From NCBI RefSeq assembly GCF_000787575.1, contig NW_012236525.1, forward strand, positions 201,686 through 265,685: 64,000 nt of DNA, written 5' to 3'. Shown in pieces: positions 37,401 through 48,334 of the stretch. The stretch is from Acytostelium subglobosum LB1 (lineage: Eukaryota > Evosea > Eumycetozoa > Acytosteliales > Acytosteliaceae). Both the position numbers and the translations under genes were made by a program. The first letter of the stretch is position 1, and every line of letters starts with the position of its first letter. The notes below the pieces were generated by a model. It had not been told where the DNA came from. It ran no database searches and saw only the letters and a list, made by a program, of their open reading frames with translations.

Positions 37401-38542
37401 AGCTCGAGGAGAACAAGGAGAAGATCAAGCAACAGAAGCAAAAGAAGAAGGACTTGGACACCGAGGCCACACAGCTGTCCGAGAAGTATGGCCAGGCGCA
37501 GGAAGACCTTGAGCTCAAGGAGAAAGAGCTGACAGACCTCAAGAAGGAGCGCGACAAGCTCAGAGACCTCGACAAGAAGGGCAGCTACCTGGAGCTGGTC
37601 ATCCAGACCGAGCTGGACGATGTGAGCAAGACGATCAACGAGCACCAGGAGAAGGTCAATGGCTGCATGCGAAAGTTTGAGGAGCTGAACAAGAGGAAGC
37701 TGCAGAGCAAGATCCTGGACAGCGACCCCGACGAGCCATTGGAGATCCTGTCGACCGAGCGCATCGAGGAGATGGCCAGCGAGGCCAACGAGATCAACAA
37801 CAAGATCGCCGCGCTCGAGGTGCAGCTCAAGAACTCCAAGCCCAACATGACGGCAATCAAGGAGTACCGCAAGAAGGACGAGGACTACAAGACCAGGGTG
37901 GGCGAGCTGGACGGCGTGACACAGGAGCGCGACACCCATCGCAAGAACTACGACAACCTGAGGAAGAACCGTCTGGAAGAGTTCATGGCCGGCTTCTCCA
38001 TCATCACTACCAAGCTGAAGGAGATGTACCAGATGATCACGCTGGGAGGTGACGCCGAGCTCGAGCTGGCCGACAATTCCGACCCATTCTCCGAAGGCAT
38101 CATCTTTAGTGTGCGTCCGCCCAAGAAGAGCTGGAAGAACATCTCCAACTTGTCTGGCGGTGAGAAGACGCTGAGCTCCCTATCGTTGGTGTTTGCCCTG
38201 CATCACTACAAGCCCACACCACTATACGTCATGGACGAGATTGATGCCGCGCTGGACTTTAGAAACGTGTCGATCGTCGCTCGCTACATCCAAGAGAGGA
38301 CAAAGAATGCGCAGTTCATCATCATCTCGCTGAGGAACTATATGTTTGAGTTGGCCGATCGTCTGGTGGGCATCTACAAGACAGAGAACTGTACAAAGAG
38401 TGTCACAATCAATCCAAAGGCATTCATCGCCGACAACAACAACACAAATACAACTTCAACCAATAATGACGAGGACAACAACAGTAACAAGAGTAAACTA
38501 TCACAACAGTCATCATCATCATCCAGTCAAGTCAATAAATAG
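34451..38542 (+). CDS. smc4: Structural maintenance of chromosomes protein 4 (condensin SMC4)
   Basis: Core ATPase of condensin, pairing with SMC2 to compact mitotic chromosomes. Exons 34451-34912, 35004-36469 and 36535-38542 give 1311 residues. After a Ser/Gln/Asn-rich N-terminal extension (1-60) comes KMTLENFKSYAG and the Walker A GPNGSGKSN (about residue 97). The SMC4-specific LILQGEVEQIAMMKPK and LLEYLEEIIGSNRY follow. Two long coiled coils flank a hinge at roughly 590-760 (GVLPGIHGRLGDLGAID ... SGAMSGGGNKVMRG). The C-terminal head has the signature NLSGGEKTLSSLSLVF (about 1180) and Walker B LYVMDEIDAALDF (about 1206). The tail is Asn/Ser-rich. AATAAA (38534-38539) sits in the last sense codons. 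The identity is firm. Confidence 0.97.
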
Positions 38543-39018
38543 AAGGAGTTGGATGAGCAGTCCAAAGCTACCATTGACATTTTAACCAATTCGATTGAAT
38601 CAGTCCAGTCCAGTCCGGTCAAAGATATCATTGTCCATTCGAGCGGCGGGACACCCTTACTATCTCATTGATTTCATTGATTGATTGATTCACGTCATCA
38701 ATCCAGAGTGCGACACGGCAGACCCAACAAACACAAAGGATGCTTAGAACGCTGTTGATGTCATTCTCCAAAACACAATTTTTTGATCAATTTTTACCAT
38801 TGATAGGTCTAGTGTGTGTATGTGTGAGTTGGTGTATCTCTTCCAACACACAACACAAGCAAAACACAAAACAAGGAAGCAAAGCAAGTAATACTACTCC
38901 AAAGTCAGTTAGTCTGTGAGACACACACCTTATAAAGAGGAAGAAGGAAGAGATAGAGAGATAGAGATAGAGAGTCAGAGAGATAGATATATACAGAGAG
39001 AGAAGAGACACGATTACC
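38543..39018. other. Intergenic region, no gene seen
   Basis: 476 nt with GATTGATTGATT near 38678-38692 and purine-rich GAGAGATAGA repeats (38940-39005) directly before the next start codon, probably its 5' UTR. Confidence 0.5.
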
Positions 39019-41713
39019 ATGTCCAGTCCAAACCCGCCTCCTCCCAAACCAAAGAAGGCTGCTGCCTTTGTAAGTCAATCAATCAATCAATCAAGTGTCA
39101 CAACACTTTCAATGTGTCTAACAACACAACAACAACAACAATCAATTGCAATACAATAGAGTCAAACAGGTAGATCACTTCCTCCACCACCATCAATTTC
39201 AGCTCCGACTGCACCAGCAAGTCCAGCTCCAAGACCTCCATCACCATCAGCTCCAACAACTACAACAACAACAACTACTACAACTACTACAACCCCTACA
39301 TCTCATGCGACAAACAATCATCATGCTCCAACAACTACAACAACTAATGGAACAGGTCGACCCCTGCCACCTAGATCACCCGACATTGGATCGCAAGGCA
39401 GTCATCATGGAACACACACATCATCATCATCATCATTTCTTAACGCCAATAGATCACCTGATACACTGTCGCCAGAGTTACACTCTGCCGCTGCAGCACC
39501 ACTTCCACATCCTGTAATACCTCCACGCAATATCAATAACAACAACAGCAACAATAATAACAATGGCAATGCACCAACATCACCAATTGCCAACAACAAC
39601 GCAGTAAGACAACCAATCAAGGCACACTCAGCCAATGATCTATTGAACAACCTCCCACCACGACCAAATGTCACCAGGTCATCCACGCTCAAGCCTGCTG
39701 CTGTCACAGAGGCTACACCAATGCCCACCGTGGCCAAGAGCTCGACCATGCGCAAGCCATTGCCCAACCTGCCACCACCAGGCGCACCAACCACCACCAC
39801 CACTACACCATCGCCTTCAACGGCCTCACCTATAGCATCACCATCATTGACCAGCTCACCCGCTGGAGCGGCGACGGGCACAGAGTCAAGCGTGGAGAAG
39901 ATGCGAAACAACCTCAAGTCGGCGCCACATCCCCTCCCGCCCCTGCCCAAGCTGCCCGCAGGTGAGCGTGGCACAATCTCGCGACAATTGCCCAAACAGA
40001 GTCAGTCCAGTCTGCAGCTGTCCACTCCACAGCCACAGCAGCAACAGCAACCATTGCCACCACAACCTCAACAGTTGACCCCATCATCATCGCAGGGCAA
40101 CCTGGCGAATGGTCTATCACAGACGGCAACAGAGCCACGAGAGAGCGTCACAGTCACACTGATCCCCAACGAGTCGGTAGCCAGCGAGTTTGCACATCCA
40201 TCACTCGATCATTTGGCAGCGTTCTCCTCCATGCGCGATCTCAAGGCCAAGGAGATCCTCACGACAGAGCGAACCTACTGTGACAACATGCGTATCCTCG
40301 TCGAGGTGTTCATCGAGCCGCTCAAAGCGGGCGAGGGTGGCATCTCCAAGGAGAACGCCTCTGTCCTTTGCTCCAACCTCTCGGACATCCTCCAAGTGTC
40401 CATCGAGCTACTCATGCGACTAGAGGAGAGGCTCCTTGCCTGGTCCACCACACAGCGCATTGGTGATGTATTTAAGACCCTGGTAAGTTGGTGATGTTGG
40501 AGCCCACAACACACGAACCATCCACTCACTCAATCAATCAATCACAGATCCCCTTCCTAAAGATGTACACAAACTATACAGTTGGATATGATAATGTTAT
40601 GAATGTAGTGACTGAGTGCGAGAAGAACTCCAACTTTGTACTGTTCATCCAGAGATGTACCAGCGACCCAAGAACTAAGAAGCTGGATCTCAGGTCATAC
40701 CTGATTCAACCAGTCCAGCGTATTACAAGATATCACATGCTCCTGGACGAACTGCTAAAGCACACCGATCCATCGCATCCAGATTATGCCGACCTCTCCA
40801 AAGCGCTTCAAGAGATGAAGAAGGTGACATCCGAGGCCAACGAAGCCATCAAGCGTAGTGAGAATCGTGCCAAGGTCCTGGAGATCCAGAGGATGTTTGT
40901 TGGTGATGCAGATGTATGTTTTTGTTTAACTTCACGTGGCGTTTCCAACAACAAGGAACTAACTAACCAATCAATCAAATGTCTAGATTGTGGCGCCACA
41001 TAGATCATTCGTCTTTGAAGGCGTGCTGACTAAGGTGTGCAGGAAGGCATGCAAGAAGAGACTGGTGTTCTTGTTCTCAGACATGCTGATATATGGCTCA
41101 TCAATCCCACCCAAGCTGTTGCTACACGAGAAGATCATGTTGGAACACTGTAGGATTGAAGATATTCCAGACGGAGACAGTGGAGGCAGTCGTGCTATCT
41201 CGCTCAATGGCGACGTGATCACCAACGCCTTCCAGATATGCAGCAACAAGAAGTCGTTCGTCGTCTTTGCCGACACACCCGAAGGAAAGATGCAGTGGAT
41301 GGTGTTGTTGATGGAGACGATCGCCGCGCTGCAGACCAAGAAGCAGACACTCAAATCCGATTCGATCTCACGAGCAGAGGCGCCAGTCTGGGTACCGGAC
41401 GAGACAACCACCAATTGTCCATATTGTGGTGAGCAGTTTACCTTTATGAATAGAAGGGTAAGTATTGATTGGCTGTTGTCCATAACAATAAGTATATATC
41501 ACTGTCCATGAACTAATATCATCCATTCCCTATCTCTCCCCCTTCCCAATCACTTAACCGATCGATCAGCATCATTGTCGTAGCTGTGGAGAACTAGTGT
41601 GTGGAAAGTGCTCAGAGAAGAAGTTTAAGCTGCCAGTGACAGACTTCAAGCCAGCAAGAGTATGCTTTGTTTGTTACGAGAAGCTATCCAACGCCAATGC
41701 CAATGCCAAATAA
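39019..41713 (+). CDS. RhoGEF with DH, PH and FYVE domains (FGD-like)
   Basis: Predicted activator of Rho/Rac GTPases recruited to phosphoinositide membranes. Exons 39019-39069, 39160-40482, 40548-40913, 40987-41457 and 41570-41713 give 784 residues. The N-terminal ~375 residues are Pro/Thr/Ser-rich with repeated PPP and PPRP motifs that suit SH3 or profilin binding. The DH domain (about 378-575) starts LKAKEILTTERTYCDNM and contains SYLIQPVQRITRYHMLLDEL, the conserved H5/H8 region. The PH domain (about 583-695) contains RLVFLFSDMLIYG. The FYVE finger (about 724-781) is CPYCGEQF ... RRHHCRSCGELVCGKCS ... VCFVCYEKL, with the R(R)HHCR signature split by an intron. The domain order equals human FGD proteins without the second PH. 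AATAAA overlaps the stop codon. Confidence 0.93.
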
Positions 41714-43086
41714 ACCCATCCATTGTAAAGCCCTAATCTATCAATCAATCACCAGTCAAGAGCAATCGGCAGTGTGTCGACTGTTGTTGTCACTAACAAT
41801 CAGTATCATTGTAAACTTGATCATCATGACTTTGTTGAATGAATGGATTTAGGAGATGTCACCCTGTAACTCACTTTAATAATTATTATTGTTGTTCCAC
41901 TACTACTATCAATAGAAATATGTGATGTGATTGTTGTCTTTCATGGCTAGTCGATCGTCCTATCATTGCTGATCAGATGCGTCTACTCAAATGCAATGAA
42001 TGACAAGTTCGACTGTCGGTCAGGTATGAAATGATTGCCCAATGTTTTAATGTCCGGACTATATTGACATTGATAGTTCTGATCGATGGTAATTCAATCA
42101 GCAGTAGCATACATAGGAAGTGGAGGAAGTGGATAGATATATCTAAGTCAGACTACAACACACACTCATCACTGACACTCACTCTCACACCATCAACCCT
42201 CCCACACAAACTAACACGATCAGCTGATTGACACCTTTGATCATAAAGACATAGAACAACTCACCACCATCCACAGACTTACTTGACTTGACAGGCGAGT
42301 GGTGGATGAGGAAGAAGGACGAGGAGTGTGAGGTGATGTCCATATGCGAGTGGATTCTCCTCTCGTATCCTCATGTCCCACGATCACACCAACTCACACA
42401 ATCATGATTATAGAGATAGATATACGTAGACACAGTCAGTAAGCAAGTGTAACAGATGATTGGACGCTGGGTCATATGATCAGTGGTCATAAATAGAACT
42501 TTATCCATGCCAACTTAAAACAAGCAGGTATAGTATACAACTGTCTGTCTTGTCAATGCCCATGACCCAACAATCCAGCAGCTATTTCATCACCAGAGTT
42601 GAGTCGACAGTCCATTCGTCTCAAACAACTCTCCATCCAGACTTCTGTCCTCACCATCAAATCTAATCAATCACCCTATCATCTATTCATCCTATCTATC
42701 ATCCAATCATCCGTCCATTCAACAATCATCATCATCACACGTCGTTGCTTGAATCAACTTCTTGGCATTGGAAAGGTCTCGGATTGATTGCTGTTAATCT
42801 CTTGTTGTATTATACACCTATCCCCTGTTTATCCATACTCTTTGTGAAAGTACCTTACCTACTACTCATCATCCAATATTATAAAGTATCTCGGCTCAAA
42901 GTTCGGCGTCTTGATACTCTTATAACTCCAATCCGCCAGAGCTCACATACCAACTTAAAAGTGATCTCAGCTCATTACCTCTAAAACATATACAAATACA
43001 CTCGGTGTTATAATTATTCCAGCAACAACTTAAAGTATATATATACTTTCTATTCCTTTTAAACAAATACAACTACAATAATAACA
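41714..43086. other. Long intergenic region, no supported gene
   Basis: About 1.37 kb of mixed AT-rich sequence. It contains several CAATCAAT stretches, an imperfect GTGGAGGAAGTGG run near 42120 and GAGTGTGAGGTG near 42328. Open frames are short and compositionally random. It must contain the promoter of the MYND gene. Confidence 0.5.
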
Positions 43087-43530
43087 ATGCCACCTATTAT
43101 GGATCGTTTGCCAATTTCTCCAAGAAGTCTAATCGGGTCAATTGAATCCCCAAGTCTTTCCAGTTCCCAGAACCTGGAACCACATAGATCACAATCAGCC
43201 AACTTTGAATATACCCTAAACCTTGACCATGATGTAAGTACTCAATATAACTCCATAAAATCAATTAATAGTAATACTAATATTTATTTAATACATTTCC
43301 AGTTACAAACTCCTCTGAATCTGCTACAAATCCAAAGCAAGTGTAATGAGAAACAATGTGCCAGCTGCAAGAAACATATATCAGTTGACACTGTCAGACA
43401 TTGTGACCGTTGTGGTAAAGAGGAGTACTGCTCTTCTGATTGTAAATACGCCCACTGGTCCAATCACAAGAAGTTCTGCAGGAACTTGGGCATGGTGATC
43501 AAGATGAAGAAGATGTACAGTCCCAACTAG
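43087..43530 (+). CDS. Small MYND-type zinc-finger protein
   Basis: Exons 43087-43233 and 43303-43530 give 124 residues. The N-terminal ~50 residues are Ser-rich and disordered. The C-terminal half is a complete MYND finger: CASCKKH...RHCDRCGKEEYCSSDCKYAHWSNHKKFC, with the CxxC, CxxC, YCSxxC and HxxxC ligands all present. MYND fingers bind proline-rich peptides and occur in transcriptional co-repressors and SMYD methyltransferases. Nothing else (such as SET) is attached here, so this is a stand-alone adaptor-like protein. The intron at 43234-43302 (GTAAGT...CCAG) is 69 nt and has no in-frame stop, so its retention would add 23 residues; the spliced form is assumed. Confidence 0.82.
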   Translation: MPPIMDRLPISPRSLIGSIESPSLSSSQNLEPHRSQSANFEYTLNLDHDVSTQYNSIKSINSNTNIYLIHFQLQTPLNLLQIQSKCNEKQCASCKKHISVDTVRHCDRCGKEEYCSSDCKYAHWSNHKKFCRNLGMVIKMKKMYSPN

Positions 43531-43726
43531 TAACTGAACACCCAAACTAAATCAAACAAACTCGAATCAATGTAATGCCAATAATTATTACAATATATTA
43601 AACATGTAAATAAATAAATAATTAAATACTTCAATCAATCAAATAATTGATGAATGCAATGGAATGGACATGGAAATGAAATTATATATATGAAGAAAGA
43701 CCTAACTGACTTGATTTATTATTGTA

Positions 43727-46700
43727 TTACTTGAAGTAGTGAGCTGGAATCTTGTTTTGGCTCTGTAAGTTGATGTTAATGTACTTGGTTAGTATTGTGT
43801 TTGGTGGACTATAGACATGCCAATCAATGGCCATTAAAACATACCTTAAGAGCTTGAAGAGTGCTCATTGCATTGTTGATATCCCATCCACTGTGGACCA
43901 GACACTCAAGAGCAAATTCATCCTTGAGCGAAGTCATAGAGACGAATTGCTTGATGAGTTGGTCTTGGTCGGGAGTCGCTGCTGCGACTGGCGTTGGGAC
44001 GCTGACAGGAGCGGCTTCTAGCGGCTCAAGTCTGGGGAATCTGACATAAGGTCTGATGTGGAGTTGTTCATTCAAGATGACCGCCTCCCAGCCTTGTTTG
44101 GCAGCTTCCGAGTTTGGTGCCGATGGTACCAACACAAAAGTGTGATCGAATGATCGCTTGGTGCAGAAGGATGTCTCTGTGAAGAATCCATGTGTGATAA
44201 CGTAGAGTGCCTAGTATTGGATAGATTTGTTTGTTTGTTAGTACCATGGCAATGAGTGAATGAGTAAGTGAGATAGATAACATACATCAGTTGACTCTGG
44301 TGTAAGCTTTGGCACCAAGAATATATCGACAACTGGCGTAGTCAAGTTGTGCGATGTCTGTGGGAAGATCTTGAAGAAATTGTATATCCTCTCGATTCCA
44401 ACAAAGAGTAGGTCGGTCCTTTTCTCTATAATATGTTATTGGTTAGTCAGTTGTCCATAAGGTTGGGTTTGAGTTAGAGTTTGAGCTTGACATACCCAGG
44501 TTTAAGCTTTTGAGGAGGTTTCTGTTGTGCCTCTGATAGTTCTTGGATGCTCCTCGGACGTCGGATGCTGTGAAGGTCATCGAGAAGACAGAGTCCTCAG
44601 TGTATGCCTTCACAATGTTGATGCGATCCTTGTCGAATGTTGTAAAGTATCTGAAGAGTAATGAGGAATATGTTAGTTATCAGTCGGCCAGTCAATGGAG
44701 TCGGTCGTACATACTTTTCGAGGAACCTATAGGCAAACTGTTGTCTCTCAATAGTGTCGCTGTAGCTTGGCCTCAAGGGCGGGATGGGGCTGGGAGGGAA
44801 GTCAGCCGGTGTGAAGGCGACACCATCCAGGAATTGTAGATCGGGGAATCGCTTGGCAACCTCCCTGTTTGATTGATATAAGTCAGTATGTTGTTTGAAC
44901 TGAACTATGTATGATTGATTGATGACTTACATTCTGTAGTTTGGCTTGCTTGATATTGGGTTGTTGGTGAGAACGAGCTCACGTAGTGGGAGGTCAGAGA
45001 GATGGTCCAGTTGACCAAAGTCATCGATCCTGTTCGAGTCGAAATTGTAGTTGATCAGGTTTTCCAACTTGAATCTGGTCATCAAGTTGAATGGTGCCAG
45101 TGATGTTATATTGTTGTGTGAGAATGATACTGTTGTGGCCTAAGTGATGGAAGTAAGGAAGGAGCAAGGACGAGGGTTAGTAGTAAGTGACAAACAAACA
45201 TAACAATGAACAAGGAGAAGATGGTGAGAGAGAGAGGGAAGGGAGCATTTGTGTGAGTCAATTGAGCTGAGTGTCGATGAATGGAATTGATGGATGATGA
45301 GTGTTGTGTTGTTGTCGTCGTCGTTGGTTGTGAGGACCGCCAAGTGGATTGGATTCGAATCGCCATTTGAAAGACTTGATGAAGTGATGTTTCTTCCAAC
45401 AAGAAGAGAGATAACCGCGCAGTTGTTTGTTACCCATTTGTAAAGTTGTGTTGGTATTTGTAGTTGATGTTGTTGTTGTTGTTGGCTGGTGTCTTAGTTG
45501 ACGCGTTGGAGGTAGTTGATTGATTGGTTGGGTGTTGTTGTAAGTCAATGTTATGTTGTGTCATGTGTTTGTCATAGTCGTCAACTAGACGTTGAAGGTA
45601 GTCATGTTGTCAAGTAGGTAGGTAGTTGTTGTTGTTGGTCTGGGTCTTGGGTATTCACTTCTACATTCAGGTTATGCAATAGCCTTGCGGGGTCCAATCA
45701 CACCCTCTTTCGGTTCCGTTCCCTGACACGAGTGAGAACTGGGCTGGCCGCCGGGGCCCGGCGCGCAGTGTCTCCTCGTCAATCTCGTCTACGCACGACT
45801 GACTAAACAATTGTGTCATGCATGACGGTCGTCGGGCTCGCTCACGCCTCACGATGATGAGAGCGTGCGTAAACCAACCAGAGAGATGGGTGTGTGTTTA
45901 CAATCGAACGATCGATCTTTTGATGCCATGATTGAATGACAGACCGAGGTAGTCGATTGATTATGTTGTTGTGAGTCTATATACCTTTGGGCACTTCTCA
46001 GAGATCAACTTGTAGAGTGGTCGCAATGTGGCAGACTCGTTGAAGTTGATGGAGAGCGTGGCGGAGAGATAAGAGAGATTGAGGAGAGGACTATCGTCCT
46101 TGTACTCCTTCTGGAGGTGCTGCTCGAATTTTTGCACATACTGATACTGGTTGGTACCGGGCTTTATACCTTTGCCACCACCCTTTATATCTTGGGTTTG
46201 ACGTCGTTCAACTCTTCCTCCAATTGGTGCTTGTGTCTCTCTTGCGATTGTTACCTTGAAGTATGTTATGTTAGTTCGATAATGACCATATGATTGATTG
46301 ATTGATTGATTGAGTGTATAAACTTACTTGATCGCCGCCATATCTAAAGTTTGACAGGTTGGCCAATGTCTGTGCATCATCATTCTTTTCCAAAGTCAGG
46401 TAAAGCTTTCTATTTCTAAACTCATGCTGTGTGTTTGTTGTTGTTAATGTTAATGTTAGTCACTCATTCATTCACTCATTCAATCACATTCATTCAATGT
46501 ACTACTTACACCTTTGAATACCATGCCTGGTTTAACTGTCCTGCTGCGGAGGTAGTCCATGACATCTTTAGGGTCGACTGTTGCTGGTAGTCCTTCTATT
46601 ACAACCTTTGGGCCAACGTCTTCTAGACGAGCGACCTGGAACGCTCTGCCCTGTGTACGAGGTTGTCTGGTACCACCGCCGCCACCTCTTCCTCCGCCAA

Positions 46701-46794
46701 CCAAAACCTGTCTTGAATGGCCTGTACCTGCACCGCCACCGCCTCCTCCATATCCGCCACCTCTTCTTCCACCGCGTTGTTGTTTATAAGACAT
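43727..46794 (-). CDS. nxf1: mRNA export receptor NXF1/TAP-like
   Basis: Exports bulk mRNA through nuclear pores with NXT1. Nine exons read leftward: 46794-46510, 46426-46328, 46254-45985, 45139-44931, 44864-44715, 44650-44496, 44425-44286, 44210-43845 and 43762-43727, giving 569 residues. An RGG/Gly-rich N-terminus (1-55) resembles TAP's RNA-binding region. A TAP-type RRM follows at about 60-130 (PKVVIEGLPATVDPKDVMDY). LRRs follow (VSFSHNNITSLAPF, LRELVLTNNPI, RFPDLQFLDG). The NTF2-like domain (about 320-500) includes RFLEKYFTTFD and ALYVITHGFF. The C-terminal TAP-C/UBA-like domain (about 517-569, LVHSGWDINNAMSTLQALK...NKIPAHYF) binds FG nucleoporins. The third intron (45140-45984) is 845 nt, about ten times the others. 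Confidence 0.93.
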
Positions 46795-48334
46795 CTTCTT
46801 TAAGTATGTATCTGTGTATCTGTATTTGTAACTGTATATCTGTATTTATGTATTTGTATATTTTGTTTATAATATATTTTTTTGTACAATGTTTGTTTTG
46901 TTATATTATGAATGAATGACTGATTGTCTGAGTATCTGTAATATAATATAATGTTATTGTGTGTGTATGTGTGAAGATGCAATAGATTGAGAGAGTGAAT
47001 GATGTTAAGACAAACAAACACGCATGTTGTATGTTTCAAGTTCGCAAAGGTGTGTAAAACTTATGTAATTCTCACAATTCAAACTTGTTTATAAATAAAT
47101 AAAAATCAAATGTTTTTTTAGCAAGTGAGTTCACTAGGAACGAATGAATGACCACCAACAACCAGATCATGTTGACGTTGCTCTCTTCATTTGTTTCATT
47201 CAATCATCTCTCTTTCATGTATGTATCTGTATACACTTTTTTATATCATCCATCACGACATCAACCATCACAACTTCAACAACAAACACTTTCTTTCTAT
47301 GATGAAAAACAGGCATTTGTCCGATATGTCTTACATATGGTTCCCATGTGTATCTAATTGTGACGATAAAACACCGCTACCTAAAACAATTCCTGATATT
47401 ATAACTACACAATCAACAACTTATCACTCTATTCATCCTTGTTAACAATACATTGTTATCAATCAATACTAACCTTTCTATTCTTTCCCTCAATATTATA
47501 CAGTTATATAATGAACGTTTGATGATGTTGGTCCAAAGTTTGAAGTCCTGTCTTTGTTGATTGAGTTTATAAAAGGTAAGCAAGCCATTCCATCACATTA
47601 CATCTTGGATGTTTGTTATATTATACATATATGATTGATTGTTATAATTTGGATGATGAAGTAATTTGCGTATGACATACTTCATGGCCTAATGTACTTA
47701 TTGGAATGCTATGTTGTTCTGATACCATTTATTGTCTCTGATCTTATTATAACAGTCAATCAACAAAACAAACAAACAAACGAACCATCAACAACATCAA
47801 CTTCGATATCTTTGACAAAGCATGTTCTAACCCATCCTTATTACTCAACTTGTAGGTAAGATTATAACAACCAATCATCATAATGTATATACAATTAAAC
47901 AATAAACAAACAAATAATTCAAACATAACTTCTCCCAATACTTTGTCTTTGTCTAATTTCCTCGATCGCCACTCACACTTCCTGAATGATGGAGGACAAT
48001 GAATGATTGGAACTTGTATCAAAGACGATGAGATATACTTGGTCACTTGTGACACATATATTATACACTTTATTAGGTGAGGTGATATGTTGGCTTGGCT
48101 AGTAGTACTACTTGGTTGGTTGGTGGTGGATATAATGAGAGGAGGAGGAGGATGTTGGTGCGATGAATATTATTAATGACCGGTGATGGCGGATGCTTGA
48201 TCTGGTTTACCCATCTCCTTATGTGTGCCGAAGTACCCTTTGGCTGCGGCTATTGCCATCACCACTTCTGCAGGTCTAATTATTGATTGATTGAGGTTGA
48301 TTGAGTGAAGTGATGTGAAGTGAGGTGATTATGT
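46795..48334. other. Long intergenic region, no supported gene
   Basis: About 1.5 kb between two minus-strand genes, very AT-rich. It holds the NXF1 promoter and, at its right end, the 3' flank of the scaffold gene. Open frames at 47148-47445 (+) and 47756-48055 (-) have skewed, non-coding-like composition and no domains. Confidence 0.5.

Noticed and set aside
47756-48055. 99-codon minus-strand open frame
   Set aside because: AT-driven composition, no homology signal recognised, no polyadenylation or splice context.
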